From a virus, in the IMG/VR virus record IMGVR_UViG_3300021138_000002, positions 1-64,000 of that record: DNA of 64,000 bases, one strand, 5' to 3'. Below, in pieces: positions 32,501 to 42,660 of this stretch (position 1 is the stretch's first letter; each line of letters starts with the position of its first letter). Position numbers and translations under genes: made by a program. Under the pieces are notes generated by a model that searched no databases, was not told the DNA's origin, and was given only the letters and a program-made list of their open reading frames with translations.

Positions 32501-35500
32501 AAGGCTCGATAGCGATTGACAAACATGCCCTGTCTTGGGCTGTATTGCACTCCGTAACGCATGCCCGGACTCAACAGCGGATCAGGAACCAGGGCACCTG
32601 ACAGATTTTCTCCACAAAAACTGTCGACCATTTTTTGATAGATTGAATCGGTTATGAAACTGTCGGCTTTGCCGTCGGCCACGAATTGATATTCGGTGTG
32701 TATGTTTGCTGCGGCTCCTTGTGCCTGGCGTTCGTATTCCACATGTAAAATGGTATCACTGGCGCTGATCAATCCCACACTGTTGTACAACGCCACTGTG
32801 CTGGAATTGATAGGTGCTATGTAAGGCAGTCCACTGTTTAACGGATTGGCAATGTAACTGGCTATAGCCGATGCACTGAGTGTCTTGCCGTTAGCACTGT
32901 CAACTGTGGTAATACCACGCACCCAATAGTAGTACTGGGTTGAGAATGTTCCAGTTGAAGTCAACGAAGATTGAGTGGTATAGCTGGTGGTGCTTAACGG
33001 TGTTCCTGTTCCGCTGTAGCTGGCCGGTGGCACATCGCTTTGTATCCATTGATATATGTCCACGCGACTGCCCGGAAACAATCGACCCCATTGGCGACTG
33101 GCATACACTATGTCGCTTTGATTGGGGTTGATAAATCTCACAGTGTCGGTATCCCACCAGATTTCGCCAACATGCTTGTCAGCCCAGGCGGTACCATTGT
33201 TGTGTATGGTTCCAGTGTTGTAGTTGGCCGGGTCAACTGCTGATGTGTAATTGATGTTTTGAGCAGCCACTCCTAGTATCTTGCCCTGTAAAGGATCGAT
33301 AAAATCATAATAGGTCTGTGTGCTACTCAACAATTTGTCAAAACTGTAAACTGAATTCAGTAGATCAATGTTGACCACTGGCTGTTGCTGATATATGGTG
33401 GCCCAGGCCGGTAAATTGTTAGGATTATCGTAAACAGCAACTGATCCATAATTGGCATTGTTGGTAGTTGCAAGATCCACGCCCGGGGCACCCACAACCA
33501 AACGACCGTTCACATAGCTGGCTGAGGTACCAAACTGATCGCCTGTGGCTGTGCCGCTTTGATAAATCTGTTGTCCAAACACCATTTTTCCAGGATTGTT
33601 CACTGAGCTATTGGCACTGGGGAAATAGTCGAAAGTATAAGCAACACCACTGTTGCTGACCGGATTGCTGAACAAGGTGCTGTTTTCGTCAAATATGGTT
33701 TGTCCACCATCAAAACTCATGGCTTCGTACACATTGCCGTTGGGAGCTCCTATCACCACGTTGAGACTGTTGCTGTTGATGCTGATGGAGCTGCCGAAAT
33801 AACCGTAAGATACTGGATTTGGACTGTACAATGTTTGCGTATAAACAAATGTGTCAAAACCCAAGGTGTCAAAAGCAGAACCGGCACCGCCCAATCCAGG
33901 CAACACTGAAAGCTGATTGTAGGTCGGAGCTGATGCAGAATTTATCACAGACAGAACCAATTTTCCAGTGACCACCACAATGTTTGAGTAAGTGTTGGGA
34001 GCAGTCACAAATGCAATTTGCTGACTGTTGGCCAGATAGGTGTAGGTATAGCCCGCGGCCGGACTGGCTTTCTGTAACACGCCATCTATATAGACCACAG
34101 GATTTGAGCCTGCTGTGCTGTAGACTGATCCTACATCAAACAGTTTGGTAACACCATCACCGATAAAATTCAAATTGTTGCTCAACGATGCTTGAACATT
34201 TGGTATCACATACGAACTGGTCCATTGCACGCTGCTGTTAGAAGGAGCCACATTCAAACTGGTTGTGGCAGCAGTATAGCAAACAGAATTGTAAATCACT
34301 CGATCGTTTAGATAGTACTGTGTGGTGCTTGACCATGGCAATGGAGATATGGCATTTACCAGACCGGTCACAGTGTTGTTGGGACTGTTAGGCACAACCA
34401 CTTCAATGCCGTTCACGCGAATGGAAGTTCCTGCTGTCAGCACCGGATTGGCCACAGTGCTCACGGTCACTCCATACAGTCTACTCTGATTGACTGCACG
34501 TTCTACACTGCCGTCCTGCACCATGGGCAAGTTGCTGTTTTTTGGTGATCCGATATACAAACTGCAATCGTTGTAGCAGAGTCGAGAACTGTAACCAAAC
34601 AACGAACCTGACTCGGGCGATTGTGCTGTTATTTTTTGTACCAACTGGAATTGATTGGTTTCTATTTCTATTGTATCGCCAACAGCAAGTATCACCGACG
34701 GTGCTAACACGATGTTGTTGCTGACAACTGTGAATTGTCCGTTGGGGTACTGTGCGGTGTTGGTCAAGTACACGCCGTTGTGTAGAACAGCGATTGGATC
34801 AGCGAAAGATCCTATGATTGCATACGTGGTTTGTGCGGTATTGTTGACCAGGTATTTTATCACGCTACGATCAAAAATATAGGTTGATCCAGCATTGGCC
34901 ACAACATTACCGGCCGAGTCAAGTGCAGAATCTGCAACAGTTCCAACAATCACAGTGCGTCCATCGGTGCTGGTGGCAACACTTGATCCAAAACCAGCAC
35001 CTGCACCCAGCGACAAACCGGCTGTGGGCAAGGTTGAAATATATTTCCAATAGGTTCTGGTTGTAATCTGCACTGATGCACCCGATGCGGGTTCATGTCC
35101 ACTGACAAATTCTATCTGTGTGGTATAATTGTAATCGATATAAGGTCGTTGTAGAACGCCATTTACCAACACATTGAACGAATCAATGTTGGTGGCTGTG
35201 TACAGGTATGGTACAAGATTGTAGTTGGCTGACCCAGTGCCGGTCAATGCCAACGCCGAACGACGGCTGATTGTTAATTTTTTTCCAGTGACCGGTGCAG
35301 TCGCAAATAAAATTTGTGAACTGTTCAGGGTATAATCGGTTGGATATACCAAAGTTTGATTGTCCAAGGTCACGATCAACTGCTCAGGATATGTGAAGTT
35401 GACCAATATGGCCGAAGACCAATTGAATGCAGCAGTAACTCCATCAGTGGTGTACGAAATCGACTGTTCCGGAGTATCAACCAGACCGTATGCGTAGACC

Positions 35501-38500
35501 AAGTTTCCGCCAGGAGCACCAATGTACATCCATTGTTCGTTGTAGCTCATTGCCACCGACGATCCAAATGCCACAGCGTTGGCAGTAGTTGGAGCTGTGA
35601 ACAACTGTGTTTGTATATACTGATTGCTTGCAGGAACTTGGTATATGGCACTGGCATATCCTCGACCACCATCGCTAGCACTAGCACCGGCTATGCTCCA
35701 GTTGCTGTTGCCCCAGTCGAGACTGTTTCCGTAACCGGCCACGTTGGCCGCTGACAGTGTGAGTATGGTGTTGTCCACATAGGTTCCCTGTCCGGTGCCA
35801 GCATTTACTCGTGTATAGGTGTAAATTGCACCAGTATCTTGATTGGGACTGCCTACCAGTAGGCTGACACTGTTGGTGGATTGTGCTATACTGGTGCCAA
35901 ACAAACTGTTTGTTTCAGGAACAAATGCTGTCAAACTTTCCACAGTGGCAAACGGTGATTGTTTTTCCAACACTTCCCAGTGGCCCGATCCATTGTTGTC
36001 GACCCAGGCACGAGCTCCAGGAACCAGGTCCGTTGCGTAAGATAATGTGGCCACATCGCTGGCCTGAGCCACACGCATGGTCTGTAGGTGCCAGGCTAAA
36101 CCAGTGCCAGTGATGGTGGTTTGATTGGTTGAAGTAAACGAATAAGAAATTATCACTTGAGTGGGCGACGGCACACCCAACACACGATACACTCCATCAA
36201 CGCCGGTGGCAAAATAACGCACGATGATCAAATCGCCGATGGCCAAGCCGGTCACTGCGGTAAATTGTGCAATACTTGTGCCATTCAAGTTGTCAGTCAG
36301 CTGTCGTAGTCGACCGGGAACCTGGGCACACCGATATATGTTCCAGTCATAACTGTTGTCGTGAGCCACCCATATGGTAGTTCCGGTACCGATGGTATTG
36401 AGTTTGGCCGCGATAGCCGATGGATCGTCTAACGAATATACTGTGATGTCAGCATCATTGACATTGACATAACCGGCCGAAGGCAGTGCAGTGTTTAGCG
36501 TGGTAGGATAAATGGTTGGCAATATATCAGTGCTAGTAATATTGTAACTTTCCTTCCACAGATTGCTCAACAACACAGTTTGATTGGCCTGGCTGACATC
36601 ACCAGGTTGTATTATTTGTACTGTGCTGGGATTGTTGGTCAGCAGTGCTTCGTTGAGATTGATTTCAAAATAGCTACGATTGGCTGTGGCCCCGTAGGTT
36701 CCGATTAGCACTCCCCAGGTTTCGTAAATTTTGTAAGTTCCACTGCCCTTGGTCAAAGCCACGTTGGTGAAAAGATCAGTGGCTCTTACCGTGCCTTTGG
36801 TCTTGATAAACTGTTGATAGAGATTGACCTGGGTCACATCGTCAAGATTGAGATTGACCATGTACTGTCTGGGAGTAAATCCTATCAGATTGTAGGCCAA
36901 CAAATCGTTGTTGTTGTTTAGATTGGCAGTTTGTGTGTTGTAGGTGTTGGCCAACTGATCGGCCTTGTTGGCCAAGTTGGGCAAGAGACCACGTTCAATA
37001 CGAGTCCAATTACTCTGGAACCAGTTGTTGTAATCAAAAACCGATGTGGGTTGCACCAGGCCCGACGCTTGCCAGTATTGATTCTTGTATCGTACTATGT
37101 CGCCCTTGGTATATCTTTGTGTGGGACTCCATGGCTGTACATTGTCTTGATTGAGTATAAATCCTTGTGCGTTGAGCGTGCCATCCCATTCGGTGGTGTT
37201 AAACGCATTGAGATACAGTCTGTTTTGTCTTTCTGCCGTGGTAGGATCATAGATCAGGTCGTTGAAAATATCCACGTTGTCAAACACTATCATGTTTTCG
37301 TAGTCGGTAAACTGTAAATTTAAAAAACTGATGGCCTGATTGGTGCTGGGTGCCGGATTTATCGTAAAACTGTCACCGTATCTCTGTATGACCAAGTCTC
37401 TGGTGGCAAATGTGCGACGATTTTGGTCCAGCAACTGATTTTGCGGACTGTAACTGACTATGCTGTCAACCACGGCCCCGGCATTGTTCACACTGAGTTG
37501 ACTGGCTGCCGGATTGAGATTGATCAATGTTCCTGTTTGCCAGCCTTGTTGACTAAAGTACAAAAACTCCTGGGCCATTTGACCCCAATTGAGCACATAG
37601 CCATTTTCCATGTAGGTAAAGGTCATGCCTTGTGATTCTAGATACTTTCCGTAACTGAGTAAAAAGTCCACAACCATGGTCTGATTGGTAAACACATAAC
37701 CGTACGGAATATAAGTGATCTTGTTGGTGTACTGTGCAGGCACAGTCACCGTGGCTCCGCCGCTGCTGACAGTCTGTGTCAGGCCGTTGACTGAGCTGAT
37801 AAAAATTGGAAAGTATGGTTGATAACTGCCGTACCCGTACACGGCCCATCCGTTGTTGACTATTTCAATCACGACCGAGCTGTAGGCAATTTGTCCATAT
37901 GGCTGATCTTTGTACAGCAACAAATTGTAACTTTCGGGTGGAATCAACAGACTCTTGTTTTGGCTTTCAGGGCTGCTTTTTTCAAGATAGATTTCAAGAC
38001 TTTGTTGATCGGTCCATGACGCCATCCTATAACACAATCTTACATCTAGATTAGACAAATCGGTGGTCAACGAATCTGTGCTGTTGAGTCCAATCTGTTG
38101 ATTATAGTCCACTATCCAGTTGATATAGCTGGCTTTGCTGACGCCGTTGCCGTAGATTTCCAGTTCGCTGGCATTCAATCTATAGCGTCCGTTGTAAAGA
38201 TACTGACCAAGATCCGCATTGTATTTGTAAAGATCTCGATCGGCAAACAGGCTGAAAAATTCTGCCGGTCTGGTCAAGGCCAACAGTCGCATGACCGCGA
38301 ACGGATAGCTAGAGCTCATCCACCACGAGGCTTCAACCGGTCCACCATCGCCCACAGTCCAGCTCTTGCGGAAATCGTTGGGGTTGTACAGTCCTACCAC
38401 ACTTTCCAGAGGTGGTAACAGTTGTCCCAGGCTGTCTACAGGAATGGCCGAGGTCAGTCCGGGTCTGGCAAAAGCCGGGTCGATATAGGGTGCCACTGGA

Positions 38501-41500
38501 TCGGCTATATAGCCGCGTTCTAGATCTCCCCATAGCACTAGGTTACCATTGGTATAAGGAGGCAATCCGTAACGGTCGGCCCACCATACCGGCTGTTCGC
38601 TAAAACCCAGCATTTCCCACGGAGTAAGATTGGGTGTTATGGTGTCATAAAAATAGCGATAAATTCCGCGCCAGGCTCCTTGGCTCAACACTGCGCCGTT
38701 GATTCTGTTGCCAGCTGTACTGTAATTGTAAGTGAAAGCATTGTTAGGCAAGTAATCTTGAGCAGTATAATCCAACTTGTTGTAGCCGGTCCAGATCAAA
38801 AAGTCTTCGCCTAGTATTTGTGTTATTTCACTTTCGGTATAATCTGTTGTGCGGAAAAATCCCGGAGCCACTTCGTAAACGGAAAGCGGTACAGGGTTGT
38901 CATCATTTTTGAGATTGTTGTAGATTCTGGTTTCAAATTCCAACAGGATCTGGTCTCGTATGTCGCCAAATGCCACTGTGGTACTGCCGTCGTGGCCCTG
39001 TATGACCAAGGTTGGGTTCACATAATCGGTATCAAGATAGATTTTAGGAATCCATTTGGGATACAGCCCCAGCTTGGTAGGAGTATTGGGAACAAAGTTT
39101 CCGTAGGTAGGATTGTATTCGTTTATGGTGACCACATCTCCTACAGCTAATGTAATCAAGACGGTCAAGGTCGGAGTACCCGATCCTACCACATATTCCA
39201 CATTGCGAGTCAGCAAGCGATCGTTGACATAGACCAACAGCCCTAGATAGTTACTGGTAGTAAAGTCATAAGTTTGTACAGTGTTAAATCGTGCTGTGGT
39301 TATCGGATTCACTGTGGTTGAATTGCTGGCAATGACCGTGCCTGTGGGCAACATATCGCTCCAGTAAAACGGGCTGATGCTGGTATCTCCTGCGTTGATA
39401 ATAGAGACGGCACTGTCTAATATTTCAGGCACAGTCTGTGTGCCAAAATCGTTGCTTATCACAGTGTTCAACAGCAAGGATTTGAACTTGATATATTCTC
39501 TACTGTTGAATTCAAGGGCATTGAAAATATTGTATTGATCACTGCGTAAAAAATAACCAGCCAGGGTCAACGGACTACTTTGTTGCAGGATCTGTAGACC
39601 GTAAGGAACGATGTTGCCCAGATCTCTGCTGTTGTTGGCGCCAATGATTGGACCTTGAAGATTGATTAGATTTTGTCCAATGGTACTGTAGTGATTTCTT
39701 GCGGTGCCTAGGGTAAGTGTTGGGCTGTTTTTGTTGAGCGGATTGTTTTCTAAATTGATAGGAACCTGATAAAATCCAGTGGCACTGATCTGATCGCTCA
39801 ACACTTGTATTTCTACCACGTCACCGGTGGTGGCCACGGAAGAATTCAAAATGATGGTCGTGGTATTGCTGGTGACAGAATAGGTATAGTTATAGGTTTC
39901 TGTAGTTGAATCATACGGCTCAACAAAATTGGCATTTACGAACAGTTGTACCGACGGCACAGTGGTGTTGGGATTGACTGCAACGTCTAGCAATAACGGA
40001 GCACCCGAATAGGTATATCTAAACTGTTGACGGATTTGACTCTTGGTGACAGCAGTTTGCCATCCAATTTCTTTGCTGAACACCAAACGAGATGCATACT
40101 GTCTTACAAATCCAGTGCTCAACGCCAAGGTAATACCTTGATTGTTTATGGTATAATTGAAACTGTCCACGTAGAGATTGTTGTCAAACACGATATCGCC
40201 AAGATTGCTGAGATTGAGATAGGTCAGAGGAAATCCCAGGTAAGCATCGGCTGATCCGTTGCCTACCGCATAGCTGAACAACTTGCTACCGGTAAAGTTG
40301 GAACTTGGATATGTAACTGGGTCTGCAAAACTGATGCCGTTGCTGTCATACACATCAAATTCAGGTGGCTGATTGACTGTGGTTTTTTGCTGTGATTGGA
40401 TCCAGTAGGATCCATCAAAATAGTACGTGATTCCGATCAGGGTATTGCCATTGAGACAAAAAGTAGACTGGTCAGACAAGACCGTAGCAATAGGTAAAAG
40501 ATTGATTATGGGTTCGGTGATTAAGGGCGGCACAGTATCGGGCGTGATAAATTCCACCTGATACACAGTGCCACGAACCGCAATGTCCAGGTCGCCGGCA
40601 AAAATCACAGTGCTGCCGTTGACCAAGGTGTAACCGTCGGTGGTAAAACCAATTGACCCATTCACTGTGGCCAATGCATTAGTTTGAGAAAAATCAATGA
40701 TGTTGACTGGGGCTATGCCTTCGGTTCCAAAGTCAAACAGTCGGGTGCCAGGCCTGAATTCCAAGATAGGTCGTTTGGCTCTAGCCAGTTGATCTAGTAC
40801 CGGTATGTTGTTATTATATTTGGCTGTGACGTCAATCACATCCACATGGAACCATCTGTTGCTGCGAGTCCACGGATTGTGGTCCGGACTGGCTCGGTTG
40901 ATGGTAAGATAGTCAGGTACAACCGGAGATCCCGAAATATAAGTTTCAGGTGTCACAAATTCTGTAACTGGCAACAGTTTAATGGCTGTGCCTACACCTT
41001 CCACGTAGTATTCATTGCCTGAGTAGCTGGCCGGTATTGTGGTTCCTGTAAATAACACCTTTAGGCCATTGGTAAAAGTCACGCCGTTAGGACTGGTATA
41101 ATTGGTCTTGCCTAGTATGTTGTTGATGTTCAAAACTGCGTTTTGGGCAACATCCACCAGATGTATAGTTCCAAACATGGTTGGATCGGTGCCGTCTTGA
41201 TAGTACAAGGTGTCTCTTGAAGCAGTCAACAACGGCATTTCGACAAACACACCAGATGAATTTTTAAACCATTTGGTGCTGGCATACTGTGTACCAAACA
41301 ACACACTGAACTGTGTGAGATTGTCCACCGACAATATGTTGACCAACTGGATGCGACCACCGACTATGGTAATCAGCCAGACCACATATAGATTGGGATC
41401 CAGGTCTGTGGTGCTACTAAATGCGAGAGTGCGGTTTTCAATGTTTGTGATGCCATCAATACCGTCGGGGTTGGCGGCAAAAAAATCTGTGACCAAGACT

Positions 41501-42660
41501 CCGTTGATTTGATCAAACGGCAAGGTCGTTACCAGATCCACAGTGCCAGCCGGTTGATTGGGTATTGATCCAATGATTGGCAATGTGTAATAGAAATTTT
41601 GTGCAGTGCTGGCCGGTGTGTTGAAAGTCACGGTACCCAAGTCTGCACCGTTGTTGACCACACCCATGACTCCGCGACTGCTGATGTTGGGCGTTGACGG
41701 AATTGTGCCATTCACTCCGGGGTCAGTCTGTATCCAAAATCCCGGACCAGTACCGGGTGTGCCATCCACGATGTTGAACTGACCACGCATGTTGAATTCG
41801 GTTGAACTGCAATAGTACAAGGTATCGGGTGCGTCTTGCGGTACTACAAAAGTGATCAGGCCAGTGGCGGCACCGTTGTTGGTCACTCCTGAATTGTAAA
41901 GATTCACGGTGCCATAACTCAACTGTGTTTTGATATAGAACGGCAGGGGTGCTGTCAACGAAAGATTGAAAGTGTAAGTGTTGCCACGCACCAAGGTCAA
42001 AGTAGGATTGCTGGCGTAGTCGATGATCCAAGACGTGGTGCCATTGTTGGTCACACGATACTGAATGGTTGCTTGATCGTTTTGTGCCACAGCAAAGTTG
42101 TAGGTGCCTTGTCGTGCCAGAGTCAGAGTTGGATTGGTTCCGGGTACTCCACTAAAGGTATAAAAGCCGTTGCTGCGAGTCACTGTAAAATTTTCAAAAG
42201 TGGGTATACCGGTCGCATTTACTGTGACTGCATCCGGTCCGTTGGGCAACCAATAGTATTGAGAATAATTTATAAATTTGTCAAAGTCAACGAACGGATC
42301 CCAGGTATAGTATTCGCTGGTGTACAAAGCAGACGGATCGGCAGTCACTGCACCTTGCAAGGCAAGTGCATCGTTCATGCCCGGATAGGTTATGGCATCA
42401 ACCACCTTGTGAGTGTTGGTTGGATCCAGTTGTACCACGCCAGGCTCCAGCTGATAGTTGTTGCGTACAGCCGTGGGTTCAATCACGTACTGATCGTTGG
42501 CATTTACTCCGGGTCCGATACGTCGGCCCACGTACCCTTGTCGCTTGGCAAAGGCCGGTTCCTGTACCAATTGGTCCAGGGTAGCTGCCAAAAATTGCTT
42601 GTTGGTTTGGGTTTGAAATATCTCAGGAAGAAAGTCTACTGTGCGTACTGTTGTGGCCAT
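29554..42660 (-). CDS. Giant tail/baseplate protein (4368 aa) with FG-GAP propeller and CBM5/12-like modules
   Basis: It starts MATTVRTVDFLPEIFQTQTN, which I associate with giant post-gene-6 structural proteins of aquatic T4-like phages. It lies where T4 has genes 7-12. FG-GAP-like blades occur near residues 2252, 2364, 2555, 2685, 2953 and 3041 (FGTS/FGSS, then VGxP or IGxP), suggesting an integrin-like beta-propeller. Segments of the form W-x4-Y-x2-GD-x-V-x-Y near 1842, 2774, 3849, 3977 and 4275 resemble CBM5/12 chitin-binding modules. A repeated unit (NG-x-L, then DY and FATAP-x-G) recurs at least six times. The stop follows GTWVDY. The gene overlaps gene 6 by one base (TAATG). Likely a baseplate wedge or fibre-network protein; function inferred. 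Confidence 0.8.
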   Translation of the reverse strand: MATTVRTVDFLPEIFQTQTNKQFLAATLDQLVQEPAFAKRQGYVGRRIGPGVNANDQYVIEPTAVRNNYQLEPGVVQLDPTNTHKVVDAITYPGMNDALALQGAVTADPSALYTSEYYTWDPFVDFDKFINYSQYYWLPNGPDAVTVNATGIPTFENFTVTRSNGFYTFSGVPGTNPTLTLARQGTYNFAVAQNDQATIQYRVTNNGTTSWIIDYASNPTLTLVRGNTYTFNLSLTAPLPFYIKTQLSYGTVNLYNSGVTNNGAATGLITFVVPQDAPDTLYYCSSTEFNMRGQFNIVDGTPGTGPGFWIQTDPGVNGTIPSTPNISSRGVMGVVNNGADLGTVTFNTPASTAQNFYYTLPIIGSIPNQPAGTVDLVTTLPFDQINGVLVTDFFAANPDGIDGITNIENRTLAFSSTTDLDPNLYVVWLITIVGGRIQLVNILSVDNLTQFSVLFGTQYASTKWFKNSSGVFVEMPLLTASRDTLYYQDGTDPTMFGTIHLVDVAQNAVLNINNILGKTNYTSPNGVTFTNGLKVLFTGTTIPASYSGNEYYVEGVGTAIKLLPVTEFVTPETYISGSPVVPDYLTINRASPDHNPWTRSNRWFHVDVIDVTAKYNNNIPVLDQLARAKRPILEFRPGTRLFDFGTEGIAPVNIIDFSQTNALATVNGSIGFTTDGYTLVNGSTVIFAGDLDIAVRGTVYQVEFITPDTVPPLITEPIINLLPIATVLSDQSTFCLNGNTLIGITYYFDGSYWIQSQQKTTVNQPPEFDVYDSNGISFADPVTYPSSNFTGSKLFSYAVGNGSADAYLGFPLTYLNLSNLGDIVFDNNLYVDSFNYTINNQGITLALSTGFVRQYASRLVFSKEIGWQTAVTKSQIRQQFRYTYSGAPLLLDVAVNPNTTVPSVQLFVNANFVEPYDSTTETYNYTYSVTSNTTTIILNSSVATTGDVVEIQVLSDQISATGFYQVPINLENNPLNKNSPTLTLGTARNHYSTIGQNLINLQGPIIGANNSRDLGNIVPYGLQILQQSSPLTLAGYFLRSDQYNIFNALEFNSREYIKFKSLLLNTVISNDFGTQTVPEILDSAVSIINAGDTSISPFYWSDMLPTGTVIASNSTTVNPITTARFNTVQTYDFTTSNYLGLLVYVNDRLLTRNVEYVVGSGTPTLTVLITLAVGDVVTINEYNPTYGNFVPNTPTKLGLYPKWIPKIYLDTDYVNPTLVIQGHDGSTTVAFGDIRDQILLEFETRIYNNLKNDDNPVPLSVYEVAPGFFRTTDYTESEITQILGEDFLIWTGYNKLDYTAQDYLPNNAFTYNYSTAGNRINGAVLSQGAWRGIYRYFYDTITPNLTPWEMLGFSEQPVWWADRYGLPPYTNGNLVLWGDLERGYIADPVAPYIDPAFARPGLTSAIPVDSLGQLLPPLESVVGLYNPNDFRKSWTVGDGGPVEASWWMSSSYPFAVMRLLALTRPAEFFSLFADRDLYKYNADLGQYLYNGRYRLNASELEIYGNGVSKASYINWIVDYNQQIGLNSTDSLTTDLSNLDVRLCYRMASWTDQQSLEIYLEKSSPESQNKSLLIPPESYNLLLYKDQPYGQIAYSSVVIEIVNNGWAVYGYGSYQPYFPIFISSVNGLTQTVSSGGATVTVPAQYTNKITYIPYGYVFTNQTMVVDFLLSYGKYLESQGMTFTYMENGYVLNWGQMAQEFLYFSQQGWQTGTLINLNPAASQLSVNNAGAVVDSIVSYSPQNQLLDQNRRTFATRDLVIQRYGDSFTINPAPSTNQAISFLNLQFTDYENMIVFDNVDIFNDLIYDPTTAERQNRLYLNAFNTTEWDGTLNAQGFILNQDNVQPWSPTQRYTKGDIVRYKNQYWQASGLVQPTSVFDYNNWFQSNWTRIERGLLPNLANKADQLANTYNTQTANLNNNNDLLAYNLIGFTPRQYMVNLNLDDVTQVNLYQQFIKTKGTVRATDLFTNVALTKGSGTYKIYETWGVLIGTYGATANRSYFEINLNEALLTNNPSTVQIIQPGDVSQANQTVLLSNLWKESYNITSTDILPTIYPTTLNTALPSAGYVNVNDADITVYSLDDPSAIAAKLNTIGTGTTIWVAHDNSYDWNIYRCAQVPGRLRQLTDNLNGTSIAQFTAVTGLAIGDLIIVRYFATGVDGVYRVLGVPSPTQVIISYSFTSTNQTTITGTGLAWHLQTMRVAQASDVATLSYATDLVPGARAWVDNNGSGHWEVLEKQSPFATVESLTAFVPETNSLFGTSIAQSTNSVSLLVGSPNQDTGAIYTYTRVNAGTGQGTYVDNTILTLSAANVAGYGNSLDWGNSNWSIAGASASDGGRGYASAIYQVPASNQYIQTQLFTAPTTANAVAFGSSVAMSYNEQWMYIGAPGGNLVYAYGLVDTPEQSISYTTDGVTAAFNWSSAILVNFTYPEQLIVTLDNQTLVYPTDYTLNSSQILFATAPVTGKKLTISRRSALALTGTGSANYNLVPYLYTATNIDSFNVLVNGVLQRPYIDYNYTTQIEFVSGHEPASGASVQITTRTYWKYISTLPTAGLSLGAGAGFGSSVATSTDGRTVIVGTVADSALDSAGNVVANAGSTYIFDRSVIKYLVNNTAQTTYAIIGSFADPIAVLHNGVYLTNTAQYPNGQFTVVSNNIVLAPSVILAVGDTIEIETNQFQLVQKITAQSPESGSLFGYSSRLCYNDCSLYIGSPKNSNLPMVQDGSVERAVNQSRLYGVTVSTVANPVLTAGTSIRVNGIEVVVPNSPNNTVTGLVNAISPLPWSSTTQYYLNDRVIYNSVCYTAATTSLNVAPSNSSVQWTSSYVIPNVQASLSNNLNFIGDGVTKLFDVGSVYSTAGSNPVVYIDGVLQKASPAAGYTYTYLANSQQIAFVTAPNTYSNIVVVTGKLVLSVINSASAPTYNQLSVLPGLGGAGSAFDTLGFDTFVYTQTLYSPNPVSYGYFGSSISINSNSLNVVIGAPNGNVYEAMSFDGGQTIFDENSTLFSNPVSNSGVAYTFDYFPSANSSVNNPGKMVFGQQIYQSGTATGDQFGTSASYVNGRLVVGAPGVDLATTNNANYGSVAVYDNPNNLPAWATIYQQQPVVNIDLLNSVYSFDKLLSSTQTYYDFIDPLQGKILGVAAQNINYTSAVDPANYNTGTIHNNGTAWADKHVGEIWWDTDTVRFINPNQSDIVYASRQWGRLFPGSRVDIYQWIQSDVPPASYSGTGTPLSTTSYTTQSSLTSTGTFSTQYYYWVRGITTVDSANGKTLSASAIASYIANPLNSGLPYIAPINSSTVALYNSVGLISASDTILHVEYERQAQGAAANIHTEYQFVADGKADSFITDSIYQKMVDSFCGENLSGALVPDPLLSPGMRYGVQYSPRQGMFVNRYRALENYLDRANTILAQYPITEMRSFNLLNSSQPVPDSTTGTATAASISGKTLTVAGTVTGVFEPGQTLTGTGIPAFVTIVARGTGTGGAGTYTISTSLNITSSTITATAGYNMSVPNLTVLGYQDLTAVPVGYLYLVLSDSDYNGRWTVYEVTSNTGSGTLQLAQIQSYDTPLYWNYINWYQPGYNSSIQPVAQVANYSDLQTLSITVAPVGSSVQVNSNGHGQYEIYLRTDLGWTRVALQNGTIAFSEVLWNYQLGPYGYDANVFDAQFFDQAPITETRQIINAINFELFTDELLIYRNELLMLMFQYVYSEFASPNWLIKSSFIVVDHQLEPLLPYQLYEVDDQTFVQDYLTEVKPYHVQTLAFNLIYNGSDTYPGGMTDFDVPAYWNNTLEIPQFTSPVLTPYADSNSYPESFVSDAAPNSAVWSEQPWTNWFNNYTLSIDGVNVVSGGTGYTTAPVVTIGTAWTANTVYVLGQQIYYISGPTNNLYSVTAAGTSGDTPPIFTSGSQTNGTATLTWVGNGASGYATINGTGQVTAVTITNPGSGYLTTASVTLTGGNGTGAQAATVMNNHMVREFAIRIKFDRYQYETTIYEWQAGHNYAEGDQVRWQNRVWSANAAVSSAVFDPNQWSLVDAGTLSGVDRTMGYYTPTPNMPGLSLPLLIEGVSYPGVQVAGLNYTAGQDVSMLDTVYSSSYIDPYLGLRTTDINVAGGGYVDAYSSYAPEELVPGIEFDTLDFRVYTTGGPTGGADFRIFQDMRGLQLTYTITDNTTTTLTQAVTANADIIHVANAGALFVPDFDANQWGVLTIGAERIMYRTIDLVNNTVSDLIRGTAGTAVTTHNTGATVYNMSSSNLYGRQYQNYVVQDTTLANGTATVFNAPSITLSTSTTTWAIGNTYSLGDIVKSSGNFYRAKQDVPANTAISNSNYWQPLNVAVEVYVAGQRVNSTLYTITAESPVQVTFATAPAAGVDVTILVRRGTWVDY

